The notes: a model not told the origin generated them from the sequence alone. DNA of 64,000 nucleotides from an uncultured Bacilli bacterium (GCA_910584165.1 CAJTZU010000003.1:124001-188000), one strand, 5' to 3'. Counted from the first letter of the stretch, positions 17,597 through 26,470 are shown. Made by a program: numbers and translations.

Positions 17597-18422
17597 CATT
17601 TGTAGGAAAATGAAGTCTATATTGAATTTCTTCTTCTTGCTTTTGATTTTCTATTTTTTCTGCCCAAGCTTTTAATGCTTTTTTGTAGAATTCTCTTAAT
17701 TTCATCAAAATTTCTTCTTCTAGAATTTCTCCATCTCTTTTATCTTTTTCTTTATAAATGGCTGCACATTTTCTAAATTCTGCAATGAAGTCTTCAAAAC
17801 TCTTTTCATCTAAATAACGAATAATCATTTTTAGGGCATTACTTTCTGTATTGCATTTTTTTCGGTAATTACTTTTAGAAATTGTTTCTCTTAATTCTTC
17901 TTTTTGATAAGTAAATCCTGGTAAAGCAGCTTGCTCATAGTGAACATTCTCAGCTGCTTCCATACTATTTAGAACTTCTGGATTGCAAGAATTTTTTAAT
18001 AATTTTGGTAATACTTTTTCTGGATCTAGATATCCAAATTGATAGTAGAATGCAACTAGTTCATAAATATGAGTAGTTACTTCTGTAGATACTCTAGAAG
18101 TGATATTAGGCACTAAATCGGATAAATAAGCTTGTATTAATACGATGATTCCATCTTTATGGTTATTCTCGATATTTATTCTTTTTAATTCTATTGAGAA
18201 ATTATTTAAAAATTGAAATATTTGATAGTAAGGAATTCTTTGAAATAAAAAGCATAGAAATTTTGCTTCATGGTAGGAAATTAAGTCATTAGAAAAATCT
18301 GCATCATTTATATTTTCGAGTGCTTGTTGATAATCTTCTAGTGCTAAATTACCTGTTCTATAATGTTCTATTAATGGTTTCATAATTTGAATTAATTTGA
18401 TTTTATTTATGTTTTTACTCAT
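17583..18422 (-). CDS. Hypothetical all-helical cytoplasmic protein
   Basis: I do not recognise this 279-residue protein. It has no signal peptide or membrane segment. The whole chain looks alpha-helical, with a charged C-terminus rich in Glu/Lys/Gln. Cysteines are few, with no metal motif. It is the only - strand gene for several kilobases, convergent with the acylation pair and divergent from the two-component system. The start ATG has a weak AGAGTGAT site. Confidence 0.65.
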   Translation of the reverse strand: MSKNINKIKLIQIMKPLIEHYRTGNLALEDYQQALENINDADFSNDLISYHEAKFLCFLFQRIPYYQIFQFLNNFSIELKRINIENNHKDGIIVLIQAYLSDLVPNITSRVSTEVTTHIYELVAFYYQFGYLDPEKVLPKLLKNSCNPEVLNSMEAAENVHYEQAALPGFTYQKEELRETISKSNYRKKCNTESNALKMIIRYLDEKSFEDFIAEFRKCAAIYKEKDKRDGEILEEEILMKLREFYKKALKAWAEKIENQKQEEEIQYRLHFPTNEKKS

Positions 18423-18510
18423 GCTATCACTCTCTTAGTAATCTATTATATACTTTTTGAACTAGCACTGTAAAGATAAAAATAAAAAATATTCTATTTT
18501 TTTTATTTTA

Positions 18511-18519
18511 TGCTATAAT
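18511..18519 (+). promoter_or_regulatory. Extended -10 (TGCTATAAT) for the two-component operon
   Basis: It lies 21 bp upstream of the response regulator start, preceded by a T-rich stretch. Confidence 0.6.
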
Positions 18520-18540
18520 GACTACAGAAAGAGGGATACT

Positions 18541-19230
18541 ATGAGCATTTTAGTAGTAGATGATGAAATGGAAATTGCCGATTTAATTGAAATCTATTTA
18601 AAGAATGAAGGTTATCAAGTTTATAAATACTATAATGGAAATGATGTATTAAAAGAAATTGATGATTTACAATTGGATTTAGCAATCTTAGATGTTATGA
18701 TGCCTGAGATAGATGGATTCACATTATGTAGTAAAATAAGAGAAAAATATACGTTTCCAATTATTTTTGAGACTGCTAAAGTAGAAGATATTGATAAAAT
18801 AAATGGTCTAACGATTGGAGCTGATGACTATATTACCAAGCCATTTCAGCCATTAGAATTAGTTGCTCGTGTAAAAGCACAATTAAGGAGATATAAAAAC
18901 TATAATCCAAATAGTGAAAGGAATGCTTCTGTTATTGATTTTCGTGGAATTGTTATCAATAATGACACGCATGAATCTTGTTTTAATAATAAAAAGATAG
19001 AATTAACACCCACTGAATTTTCTATTCTATGGATTTTATGTAAAAATAGAGGAAGTGTTGTTAAAACGGAAGATTTATTTATGGAAGTATGGAAAGAAAA
19101 ATATTTAGAAAAAGATAATAATACTATCATGGTACATATTAGACATTTAAGAGAAAAGATGAAAGATACTGGCAAAAATCCAAAGTATATTAAAACTGTA
19201 TGGGGAGTAGGTTATAAGATTGAAAAATAA
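18541..19230 (+). CDS. OmpR/PhoB-family response regulator (VanR-like)
   Basis: Receiver domain residues 1-118: acidic pair in VVDDEMEIADL, phosphoacceptor Asp in LAILDVMMPEIDGF (about 51), Thr in IIFETAK, Lys in YITKPFQP. The C-terminal winged helix (about 130-228) has the ELTPTEFSILWIL and TVWGVGYKIEK hallmarks. It most resembles VanR-type regulators, but no van resistance genes are in the window. The 3' end overlaps its sensor kinase gene by 11 bp. It probably controls the adjacent ABC exporter or envelope genes. Confidence 0.92.
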   Translation: MSILVVDDEMEIADLIEIYLKNEGYQVYKYYNGNDVLKEIDDLQLDLAILDVMMPEIDGFTLCSKIREKYTFPIIFETAKVEDIDKINGLTIGADDYITKPFQPLELVARVKAQLRRYKNYNPNSERNASVIDFRGIVINNDTHESCFNNKKIELTPTEFSILWILCKNRGSVVKTEDLFMEVWKEKYLEKDNNTIMVHIRHLREKMKDTGKNPKYIKTVWGVGYKIEK

Positions 19231-20344
19231 AGAATTGTTAAAAAATAAATTGGTTCGTAAAACATTTTGGGATTTTATAACAAAGATATTTCTTTGGTCA
19301 ACTATCTTTCCTCTTGGATGTTACTTTACTTTGCTAATTCTTTTAAGACTTGATTATTCGTGGCTATATAATCTTTCTCCTTTTTGGTATCGTAGAGCGC
19401 TAGGCTTTTATGAATTCTTATTTAGAGATGGAATGATTTTTGTTTTCATCTTCTTGATTTGGCTAATAGGCGTTCTTATCTTCTTATATCGTTTATTAAA
19501 AAAAGTATTTACTTATGTAGAAGCATTATCAAAAGCTGCTAATTTATTACTGGATAAAAATGTAGAATATATAGAACTTCCAGACGAATTAGAAGAAATT
19601 GAAAGAAATATAAACTATTTAAAAAGAGAATCTGCTAGAAATGAAAAAGTAGCACGAGAAAATGTACAGAAGAAAAATGATTTAGTAGTTTATCTTGCCC
19701 ATGATTTAAAAACACCTCTTACTTCTTTGATAGGATATTTATCGTTATTAGAAGAAGTAAAAGATATGCCTAAAGCGCAAAGAGAAAAATATATTTCAAT
19801 TACACTAGAAAAGTCCTATAAATTAGAAGATTTAATAAATGAATTATTCGATATTACTAGATTTAATTCGGAAGTTATGGTATTAGAACCTGAAGAAATT
19901 AATCTAAATCTCATGTTAGAGCAAATCGTAGATGATTTTTATCCAGTTTTGAAAGAAAATGAAAGAGAGATAGAACTTTCTATTTCTGATAAGATTATGT
20001 TAGAGGCAGATCCCGATAAACTTGCCCGCGTATTTAATAATTTAATTAAGAATGCAATTTACTATAGTACTGATAAAACAATTACAATAGAAATAAATCA
20101 ATATGATAGTATGATAGAAGCTGTTATTACGAATAAGGGAAAGAAAATATCAGAAGAAAAATTAAAAAGGATTTTTGAAAAATTTTATCGTGCAGATTCT
20201 TCACGTACTAGTAAAACAGGAGGAAGTGGTCTTGGCCTTGCAATTGCAAAAGATATTGTAGAATTACATGGTGGAACTATTAAAGCAACTTCTGATAAAG
20301 ACTATACGAAATTTTATGTGGAATTACCATTATCAAAAAATTAA
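19220..20344 (+). CDS. VanS-like sensor histidine kinase
   Basis: Membrane sensor partner of the overlapping response regulator. Two transmembrane helices (about 25-48 and 72-97) flank a short extracellular loop, so it has almost no periplasmic sensor domain. HisKA: VVYLAHDLKTPLTSLIGYLSLLEEV with the phosphorylatable His. HATPase: NLIKNAIYYS (N box), a weak G1 box around ITNKGKKIS, and GGSGLGLAIAKDIVELHGG (G2). The start is TTG 19220 inside the regulator gene. Small-loop kinases of this kind often sense membrane or cell-wall stress or a partner transporter. Here a Nat-like exporter follows under a separate promoter. Confidence 0.9.
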   Translation: MKNKELLKNKLVRKTFWDFITKIFLWSTIFPLGCYFTLLILLRLDYSWLYNLSPFWYRRALGFYEFLFRDGMIFVFIFLIWLIGVLIFLYRLLKKVFTYVEALSKAANLLLDKNVEYIELPDELEEIERNINYLKRESARNEKVARENVQKKNDLVVYLAHDLKTPLTSLIGYLSLLEEVKDMPKAQREKYISITLEKSYKLEDLINELFDITRFNSEVMVLEPEEINLNLMLEQIVDDFYPVLKENEREIELSISDKIMLEADPDKLARVFNNLIKNAIYYSTDKTITIEINQYDSMIEAVITNKGKKISEEKLKRIFEKFYRADSSRTSKTGGSGLGLAIAKDIVELHGGTIKATSDKDYTKFYVELPLSKN

Positions 20345-20356
20345 GGAAATATTAGA

Positions 20357-20395
20357 AGAAAGTAAGTAAATCCTTGCTTTCTATTTTATTTTTTA
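20357..20395 (+). terminator. Terminator after the sensor kinase gene
   Basis: Arms AGAAAGTAAG and CTTGCTTTCT (20357-20366, 20373-20382) pair with one G-T and are followed by a T-rich tract. Confidence 0.75.
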
Positions 20396-20406
20396 TAGAA
20401 TGGTAG

Positions 20407-20412
20407 TATAAT
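20407..20412 (+). promoter_or_regulatory. -10 box (TATAAT) for the ABC operon
   Basis: A perfect -10 lies 20 bp upstream of the ATPase start and is followed by a TTAGGAGGAG ribosome site. No clear -35. Confidence 0.5.
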
Positions 20413-20432
20413 GAGACTGTTAGGAGGAGTAT

Positions 20433-21191
20433 ATGCTAGAGGTAAAAGATGTAAAAAAGAAATTCGTTAGATATACGAAAGATAAAAAGAAAGAAGAATT
20501 TTATGCTGATAAAGGAATCAGCTTTCAAGCAAAAGAAGGTACTATTGTTGGTATTTTAGGCCCAAATGGGGCGGGCAAAACAACTTTACTTAGAATGATA
20601 GGTGGAATTTTAGAACCAACGGATGGTAGTATCATTATTGATAAGTTAAACTATGATAAGAATGAAATAGAAATAAAAAAGAAAATTGCCTATTTATCTG
20701 GTAATACCAAAATTTATCAGTCTATTTCAGGTTATGAATTATTAAAGATGTGTGGAGAATTATATGATGTTCCTAAAAGTGAGATTGAGGGAAGAATTTC
20801 TAAAATTTCAAAAGAATTAGAAATGGAATCTTTTTTGCACAATCGAATTTCTAACTTATCTACAGGGCAAACTCAAAGAGTAAATATAGCGAGATGTTTA
20901 GTACATGATCCGAAATATTATATTTTAGATGAGGCGACTAGTGGATTAGATATTATTTCTAGTCAAGTTATTTTAGATTTTATTAAAAAAGAAAAAGAGA
21001 ATGGAAAAATTATTTTATATTCTACCCATTATATGGAAGAAGCAGAAAATATTTGTGATTATGTTATTATGATTCACAAAGGGCTTGTTATTAAAGAGGG
21101 TACTCCAGAAGATATAAAAAAGGCTACAAAGACAACAAATTTAAGAGATGCCTTTTTCACCTTAATAGGGGGTGTAGAGAATGAAAAGTAA
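20433..21191 (+). CDS. ABC transporter ATPase (NatA/CcmA-like)
   Basis: Nucleotide-binding subunit of an ABC-2 type exporter. Walker A GPNGAGKTT (about 43-51), signature LSTGQTQRVN (about 140), Walker B YYILDEATSGLD (about 160), switch His in YSTHYMEEAE. It resembles NatA of the Na+ efflux pair. The gene overlaps its permease by 11 bp, so the proteins are translationally coupled. The two-component system just upstream could regulate it. Substrate unproven. Confidence 0.9.
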   Translation: MLEVKDVKKKFVRYTKDKKKEEFYADKGISFQAKEGTIVGILGPNGAGKTTLLRMIGGILEPTDGSIIIDKLNYDKNEIEIKKKIAYLSGNTKIYQSISGYELLKMCGELYDVPKSEIEGRISKISKELEMESFLHNRISNLSTGQTQRVNIARCLVHDPKYYILDEATSGLDIISSQVILDFIKKEKENGKIILYSTHYMEEAENICDYVIMIHKGLVIKEGTPEDIKKATKTTNLRDAFFTLIGGVENEK

Positions 21192-22329
21192 TATTTTTAA
21201 AATCTTAAAAAAAGAATTAAGAGAAACTATTCGTGATAAAAAGTCATTGATGATGATGTTATTAATGCCTTTTATTATTCCTGCTTTTGCAATAGGAATG
21301 TCTTTCTTTTATGAAGCCATGAGTGATACTCCTATTGAAAATTATAATAAACTAGGTTTTGCTTATGAAGTAACAGATGCTGAAAAATTAATTTTTGAGG
21401 AATTACAAATTGAACCAGTTTATGACAATGTGGATTCTTTAAAAGAACAATATGAGAAGGGAGAAATTAATCTTTATATTACAAGAGAGGATAAGACTTA
21501 TACCTTACATGGGGATTATGATGAATCTACTCAGATGGCAGATGCTTTAGCAATGAGCTATTTAGAAGCCTATAAAGTTTATTTGCAATCAGAATATTTA
21601 GTAGAACAAGAAATTAATCCGTTAGAAGTAATTGATATTTTAAGAGTACAAGAGGATATTACTATGAAGAAAAATCCTTTTGTAGAGATGATTACCCAAG
21701 AATGTTTTATGTTTTTGATTATGGCTCTTGCTATGGCTGCTGTTTATACTACAACAGATTCTATTGCAGGGGAAAAAGAAAAGGGAACTTTAGAAACTTT
21801 ACTTACTTTCCCAGTAAAATCTAAAGATATTATTTTAGGAAAATTCTTAAGTATTTCTATTTCTTCTATAGTAGCAGGCTTACTTAGTATTGTTTTGATG
21901 TTAGGCTCATTATTCTATTTAGATGGTGCTTTTACAATCTATGAAGATGCTAACATTATTCCTAGTTTTCAGACTATTTGCTATATGATTTTTATGGTAG
22001 TCATTTATTCTTTCTTTATTAGTGGATTATGCATTGCTGTAGCTAGTAAGACAAAGACTTATAAAGAGGCTCAGAGTGCTTTAACACCTGTTTCTTTTAT
22101 AGCGTTTATTCCATCCTTAATTGCTACTTTAATGGGTCTTAAGACAACTACTGTTTTCTCTTTAATACCATTTTTAAATATTTCTTTATTGTTTAATGAT
22201 ATGATTGCTGGTAATATTAATCTTATTAATTTAGCGCTTGGAACATTTAGTTCTCTTATCTTTATTGTAATTGTTCTATCTATTATTATTAAACAATATA
22301 AATCAGAAAAAGTATTATTTTCAAATTAG
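21181..22329 (+). CDS. ABC-2 family permease (NatB-like)
   Basis: Membrane subunit of the exporter. A first helix follows the amphipathic ELRETIRDKKSLMMMLLMP, then a 130-residue extracytoplasmic domain (45-175), then five further helices. The cytoplasmic coupling sequence GEKEKGTLETLLTFPVKSKDIILGKFLS is diagnostic of ABC-2/NatB permeases. Length 382 is typical. The stop abuts a UUCG-loop terminator. Confidence 0.88.
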   Translation: MKSNIFKILKKELRETIRDKKSLMMMLLMPFIIPAFAIGMSFFYEAMSDTPIENYNKLGFAYEVTDAEKLIFEELQIEPVYDNVDSLKEQYEKGEINLYITREDKTYTLHGDYDESTQMADALAMSYLEAYKVYLQSEYLVEQEINPLEVIDILRVQEDITMKKNPFVEMITQECFMFLIMALAMAAVYTTTDSIAGEKEKGTLETLLTFPVKSKDIILGKFLSISISSIVAGLLSIVLMLGSLFYLDGAFTIYEDANIIPSFQTICYMIFMVVIYSFFISGLCIAVASKTKTYKEAQSALTPVSFIAFIPSLIATLMGLKTTTVFSLIPFLNISLLFNDMIAGNINLINLALGTFSSLIFIVIVLSIIIKQYKSEKVLFSN

Positions 22330-22350
22330 GGGTTCTTTCGAGAACTCCTT
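22329..22350 (+). terminator. Terminator with TTCG loop
   Basis: Arms GGGGTTCT and AGAACTCC enclose a TTCG tetraloop. The T tract is only two or three residues long and leads into the next promoter. Confidence 0.65.
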
Positions 22351-22352
22351 TA

Positions 22353-22361
22353 TGTTATAAT
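22353..22361 (+). promoter_or_regulatory. Extended -10 (TGTTATAAT)
   Basis: It begins about 5 nt after the preceding hairpin and 35 bp before the next start. Confidence 0.6.
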
Positions 22362-22387
22362 CAATAATAGAGAGGTGTTAAGAGAAT

Positions 22388-23533
22388 ATGGAGAAAGAAA
22401 ATTGTGTTTTAGAAAAAAAAGAAGTTCCAAATAAAAAGAAAAATACGAGAAAAACAATTGTTTTTGGAATTGTTTTTGTATTTGCCATTTTATTTGTTAT
22501 TCTACTAATAATGATGATGAATGATTCTAAAAAAGAAAATGGAAATTCTTCTAATAGTAATGTAGAGGTAGAGAATTATTATCATTATGATTATGAATAT
22601 GTATTACAAACATTTTTTGGACAAGATTGCTATATTTATTTATTAAAAGATGGCAATGTAAAAATAGTATTTAAAACACCTATATATGAAAGTTGTGAAG
22701 AAAAAAATTGCTTTAATCCAACAGGAAAATTTGAATATTCTGAAGAAACTCTTTCTTTTTCAGAAAAGTCTATGGATAAAGTAAGAGATTTTATTACTTC
22801 GTTCTTTGATAAGAAGTTAACTAATTATGTCAATCTTGAAAAATTAGATTTAACTTTAGAACAGAAAAGAATGGAACTTGCTATTCTATTAAATAGTGAA
22901 GATGATATTACTTTTGAGGAAGATTTGATTTTTGAAACAAAAACAAATCAAGTTAAAAATAGCGCTGGAAAAGTAATTTTTGAAAATGAAAAAACAACTA
23001 TTATGGCAAGCGATAACAAAATTGTTGCATCAATTGGTCAATATTTGAATGCCATTGTAGATACAGAATGGCAAAGAATGAATAATGCTTATTTAGAAAA
23101 TATGAGAAAGGGAATCATAAAAGATAAATTGGAATCTTTAGCGGTTGGGTTAAAGTTCGAAGAATTAGGTGTATATTCTTATTCTTTTAGTTATGCTATG
23201 CAAGGTTCTGTTGGTGGAGCTCCTTTAAAAGATATAAAGGGATATGTATTTTCATCCACAGGAGAAATTATGGAATTCCCAAATGGCGATAAAAAAAGCA
23301 TTCATGAATCTGCTATAGAAGAATTTAAAAAAAGTAAAGAATATAAAGAAATGAAAGAAAACTTAAAGGGAAATTGGGAAGACCTTTTAAATGAAAACAT
23401 GTTTCAAACAGGATATTGGTATTTTAAAGATAAGAAAATTATCTTTGTAATACCAGAAAAATTATTATCCAATAACGAGATGAGTTCTAATATTTTAAGA
23501 ATAGAAGTAGATAATTCAGATATAGATTTTTAA
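22388..23533 (+). CDS. Membrane-anchored protein, possible DUF3298/RsiV-like fold
   Basis: A 381-residue protein with a basic cytoplasmic N-terminus, one transmembrane helix (about 24-45) and a large extracytoplasmic part. The C-terminal third contains APLKDIKGYVFSSTGEIMEF and TGYWYFKDKKIIFVIPE. These recall the alternating strands and the final F(Y)-P segment of DUF3298 domains found in RsiV-type anti-sigma factors. The resemblance is by eye only. No sigma factor gene is adjacent. Three cysteines lie near residues 80-115 (QDCY, ESCEEKNC), outside the membrane, and might form disulfides. Confidence 0.6.
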   Translation: MEKENCVLEKKEVPNKKKNTRKTIVFGIVFVFAILFVILLIMMMNDSKKENGNSSNSNVEVENYYHYDYEYVLQTFFGQDCYIYLLKDGNVKIVFKTPIYESCEEKNCFNPTGKFEYSEETLSFSEKSMDKVRDFITSFFDKKLTNYVNLEKLDLTLEQKRMELAILLNSEDDITFEEDLIFETKTNQVKNSAGKVIFENEKTTIMASDNKIVASIGQYLNAIVDTEWQRMNNAYLENMRKGIIKDKLESLAVGLKFEELGVYSYSFSYAMQGSVGGAPLKDIKGYVFSSTGEIMEFPNGDKKSIHESAIEEFKKSKEYKEMKENLKGNWEDLLNENMFQTGYWYFKDKKIIFVIPEKLLSNNEMSSNILRIEVDNSDIDF

Positions 23534-23537
23534 AAAG

Positions 23538-23564
23538 AAAAAAGTATGCTTTGCATACTTTTTT
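23538..23564. terminator. Strong bidirectional terminator
   Basis: Perfect 12-bp arms AAAAAAGTATGC and GCATACTTTTTT with a TTT loop, between convergent genes. Confidence 0.9.
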
Positions 23565-24735
23565 AATGATGGTTATTATGATGACCATAATTTGTGTTAT
23601 TGTGATGATTGCTAGGATAGTAGTTATTGTTTGTATTCGTATGATGATATTCTTCATGATGATTATCTTTGTAACAATCATTTCTAGTACAAGGTGGTTC
23701 TACATAGCCATTATTGGTATTTTCATTTTGATTTGTATTGATACTAGGAGTAGTAGTATTTATATTAGTTGAATTGAGATTAGAACTACTAGATGTATTT
23801 TGATTTTGATATCTAGGATGATTAGAAGTACAGCTAGGAAGATGAGTAGATAATTTTTTCCTTTTATGGGTATGAGAAATATTATTATCTGTTACATTAA
23901 AATAATGATGATTATGATTAGTACTGTTCCATGTTAAATCTACATTATAATATTCTCCATCTATGAAAACAAGATTCCAGGCATGATCTTGAGATGAGTA
24001 CCCAGAAACATAATAAGTAGGAATACCAAGGTTTATCATAATATATTGGAAAGCTCTAGCATATCCTGCACATACCGTTTCTCCAGTTACCAAAGCACTA
24101 TATGCACTTTGATTGAATTTTGCATTTAAATTGTATTTAGCAAGTTTTAGAATTTCATCGTGAACATATAATTCTTTCTCATATTCACTAGATAATTTTC
24201 TAGCCTCATTTAAAATTTTATTGGTTACTGTATCAAACTCCTTTTTTGAAGTAGCAAAATCATTAACAGTTTCATTAAATTCTAAGGTAATTTGTACAAC
24301 AATATTGTTTTCTGTATATTTGTAAGAATAAATAGTATTAATCCAAAAGAATTCAGGATGATCATTAAAGACAGCCTCCATTACCTTTTGAACTTCTTCT
24401 GTTGTAATATTAAGAGTTGGAACAAAAGTAGTCTTTAGTTCTTTCATGTTGGCATAGACTTGTTTATATAAAACTTGTCCTTCTATAGAAAGCATATCAA
24501 AATAAGGATAGAATTTTGTATCAAATGTATATTCACTACCAGTAATACCAGAATCTTCTAAATCAGCTAAATCATTTTCATCTATTAGAAATCCATTAGA
24601 ATAATCAAATTCACCAAGTTTAGATAGATGCGTTTCTGCATTATTAAAAAATTGGATAACTTTATCAGAATTTTCTACTGCTAAAAAGAGTATGATAATC
24701 ATCATTAAAACATGAATAAATTTTGCTTTTTTCAC
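23563..24735 (-). CDS. Exported transglutaminase-like protein with His/Asn-rich tail
   Basis: The signal sequence or anchor is at residues 5-22. The transglutaminase-like core shows the Cys-His-Asp triad: TVCAGYARAFQ (Cys), SQDHAWNLVF (His) and YYNVDLTWNS (Asp). Upstream of the core is a helical propeptide-like domain with NDHPEFFWI, common in this family in Firmicutes. After the core come about 110 residues of Ser/Thr/Asn-rich low complexity. The last 30 residues are dominated by His and Asn, ending GHHNNHH. The start is GTG 24735 behind AAGGAAG; GTG 24744 overlaps that site. It may cross-link, process or bind wall proteins, and the tail could bind metal. Confidence 0.82.
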   Translation of the reverse strand: MKKAKFIHVLMMIIILFLAVENSDKVIQFFNNAETHLSKLGEFDYSNGFLIDENDLADLEDSGITGSEYTFDTKFYPYFDMLSIEGQVLYKQVYANMKELKTTFVPTLNITTEEVQKVMEAVFNDHPEFFWINTIYSYKYTENNIVVQITLEFNETVNDFATSKKEFDTVTNKILNEARKLSSEYEKELYVHDEILKLAKYNLNAKFNQSAYSALVTGETVCAGYARAFQYIMINLGIPTYYVSGYSSQDHAWNLVFIDGEYYNVDLTWNSTNHNHHYFNVTDNNISHTHKRKKLSTHLPSCTSNHPRYQNQNTSSSSNLNSTNINTTTPSINTNQNENTNNGYVEPPCTRNDCYKDNHHEEYHHTNTNNNYYPSNHHNNTNYGHHNNHH

Positions 24736-24814
24736 AATTTTCACTTCCTTTTTACTATCATTTATTATATCATAAATTTATGGAAAATATTCTAGATTTA
24801 TGATAATGTTAATG

Positions 24815-24872
24815 TTAGTTGACAAATTTCCAACTAAAAAAGATAGAAAGCAACTATTTAATTTTGTATAAT
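24815..24872 (+). promoter_or_regulatory. Inverted repeat and promoter upstream of the XRE operon
   Basis: Arms TTAGTTG and CAACTAA (24815-24821, 24831-24837) overlap a TTGACA-like -35. A TATAAT lies at 24867-24872. The repeat is a plausible autoregulatory operator for the XRE protein encoded just downstream. Confidence 0.45.
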
Positions 24873-24893
24873 TTTTTTGTGAGGTGAAAGAAA

Positions 24894-25535
24894 ATGAGTA
24901 TAGGTAAAAAACTTTATGAATTAAGAAAACAGAAAGGTCTTTCTCAAGAGGAAGTAGCAGATAAATTAAATGTATCTAGACAGACAGTTTCTAAATGGGA
25001 AACAGATCAAAGTATGCCAGACTTTGATAAGATTGTTCCCATCTGTGAACTTTATTCTATTACAGCAGACGAATTGTTAATGGGAATAAAAAAAGAAAGC
25101 GAACAAGAAAGTGAATCAGCTTTGGATTCTAGGAAAGAAAAAGAAAAGGGAAAAAGAGCATTTGGAATAGGAATGGGAGTTTTAATTTACTTTTTAGCAG
25201 TTGTATGGGTTATGATTACAATTCCTGTTATGAGAATGAATCCAATTGTTTCTTCTGCAATTTTCCTATTAATTTGCGGAGTTGCTACATTCATTACTAT
25301 TTATACTTGTATGGTATATAAGGCACCAAAAGAGAAAAAAGAAGAAGACCCAACAAAAAAATTAGTAAGACAAGTTAATGATATTATTGCAATGGTATTT
25401 GTAGTGATTTATTTAGCTGTTAGTTTTATCACCATGGCTTGGCATATTACATGGATTTTATGGTGTGTTTATGCTTGTATTGAGGAAATCGTAAAATTAA
25501 TATTTATGTTAAGGAGTGATAAAAATGAAAAGTAA
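24894..25535 (+). CDS. XRE-family regulator with C-terminal membrane domain
   Basis: Residues 1-65 form a Cro/C1 HTH (IGKKLYELRKQKGLSQEEVADKLNVSRQTVSKWETD), very close to the common Firmicute XRE type. An acidic/basic linker follows, then about four transmembrane helices (90-205). This architecture, a DNA-binding domain tied to the membrane, is widespread in low-GC Gram-positives. The downstream exported DUF4097 protein overlaps by 11 bp and may be the sensing partner at the envelope. Confidence 0.88.
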   Translation: MSIGKKLYELRKQKGLSQEEVADKLNVSRQTVSKWETDQSMPDFDKIVPICELYSITADELLMGIKKESEQESESALDSRKEKEKGKRAFGIGMGVLIYFLAVVWVMITIPVMRMNPIVSSAIFLLICGVATFITIYTCMVYKAPKEKKEEDPTKKLVRQVNDIIAMVFVVIYLAVSFITMAWHITWILWCVYACIEEIVKLIFMLRSDKNEK

Positions 25536-26409
25536 AGGTTGGATTATTGCTCTTATTACTTTTTTATCTGTTTTAGCAATTGCTTTAGTTGTACTAATGA
25601 TAGTACTTTTAAATGGTGGATTTAAAAATTTGAATTTCATTATGTTTGCAAGTATTAGTAAAAATGTTGCAGTTGATGAAGTATACGAAGAAAATTTTAG
25701 AATGATTGAAATTGATGCAGATGCTAGTGAAATAGAATTTTATTCTACAGAAGAAGACAAAGTAAGATTAGTAATTCATGGGGAAGAAAAGGATATCTCT
25801 GTTACGACTAGAGGAGAAAGATTATCGATTACGTCTAACATGCAATGTAACTTTATTTGTTTCAATCAAAATAGAAGTAAAATAGAAGTTTATCTTCCGA
25901 AAGATTATGAAGGTAAAATCAAAGTAGAAAATGATTATGGAAATGTTACTATAGGGTCATTTGAAAATGCGGAAATTGCTGTAGAAAATGATTGTGGAGA
26001 TATTAACGTAGAAGCAGGAAATATCGTAAAATTAGAAAATGATTTAGGAGATATCGAATTAGGATTTGCAAGTAATGCTGAAATCAAACAAAACTGTGGT
26101 AAGATTGAAGTAGGAGAAGTAGGAGATATTAAAGCAGAAAATGATTTAGGGGATATCAAAATTGAAAAGGTAACCAATTCTCTTCAAATTAAAGATGACT
26201 GTGGAGATATTGTGATTGATGACATTACAATTACGAAAAATTCTTCTATTACTAATGATTTAGGAAAAATTAAAATAGGATTTACGAATGATATTTATAT
26301 CGATGCCGAAACCGATTTAGGAAAAGTAAAAATTAATGAGAATACAAGAGATGCTTCCATTACTTTGAAATTACAAAATAGTTGTGGAGATATTATTGTT
26401 GATAATTAG
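25525..26409 (+). CDS. DUF4097-family membrane-anchored beta-repeat protein
   Basis: The start is ATG 25525, following AAGGAG; the GTG at 25516 overlaps that site. An N-terminal transmembrane anchor (5-30) precedes an extracytoplasmic domain. From about residue 136 the chain is a regular repeat of roughly 18 residues with the pattern (E/K)NDxGDIxI, predicted to form a right-handed beta-helix or stacked sheet as in DUF4097/LiaX-type proteins. Successive turns read NDYGN, NDCGD, NDLGD, QNCGK, NDLGD, DDCGD, NDLGK, TDLGK, NSCGD. In this pattern Cys and Leu partly alternate at one position. Cotranscribed with the membrane XRE regulator, it may serve in envelope-stress sensing. Confidence 0.85.
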   Translation: MKSKGWIIALITFLSVLAIALVVLMIVLLNGGFKNLNFIMFASISKNVAVDEVYEENFRMIEIDADASEIEFYSTEEDKVRLVIHGEEKDISVTTRGERLSITSNMQCNFICFNQNRSKIEVYLPKDYEGKIKVENDYGNVTIGSFENAEIAVENDCGDINVEAGNIVKLENDLGDIELGFASNAEIKQNCGKIEVGEVGDIKAENDLGDIKIEKVTNSLQIKDDCGDIVIDDITITKNSSITNDLGKIKIGFTNDIYIDAETDLGKVKINENTRDASITLKLQNSCGDIIVDN

Positions 26410-26433
26410 AATAGATTGATTTCTATTCTTTTA
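26408..26433 (+). terminator. Terminator after the DUF4097 gene
   Basis: Arms AGAATAGA and TCTATTCT (26408-26415, 26422-26429) overlap the stop codon and precede a T-rich run. Confidence 0.75.
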
Positions 26434-26438
26434 TTTTA

Positions 26439-26447
26439 TGATATAAT
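26439..26447 (+). promoter_or_regulatory. Extended -10 (TGATATAAT) for rarA
   Basis: It lies six bases after the T-rich run and 24 bp upstream of the rarA start, with AAAGGAGGT between. Confidence 0.6.
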
Positions 26448-26470
26448 AATGGGTAATAAAGGAGGTACTT

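Noticed and set aside
18541..20344. Vancomycin-resistance cluster
   Set aside because: Only VanRS-like signalling genes are present; vanH/A/X homologues are absent from the window.
23551..23772. Plus-strand reading frame of 73 codons
   Set aside because: It is the antisense of the His/Asn-rich tail of the transglutaminase-like gene; its Ile/Met-rich product has no features of a real protein.
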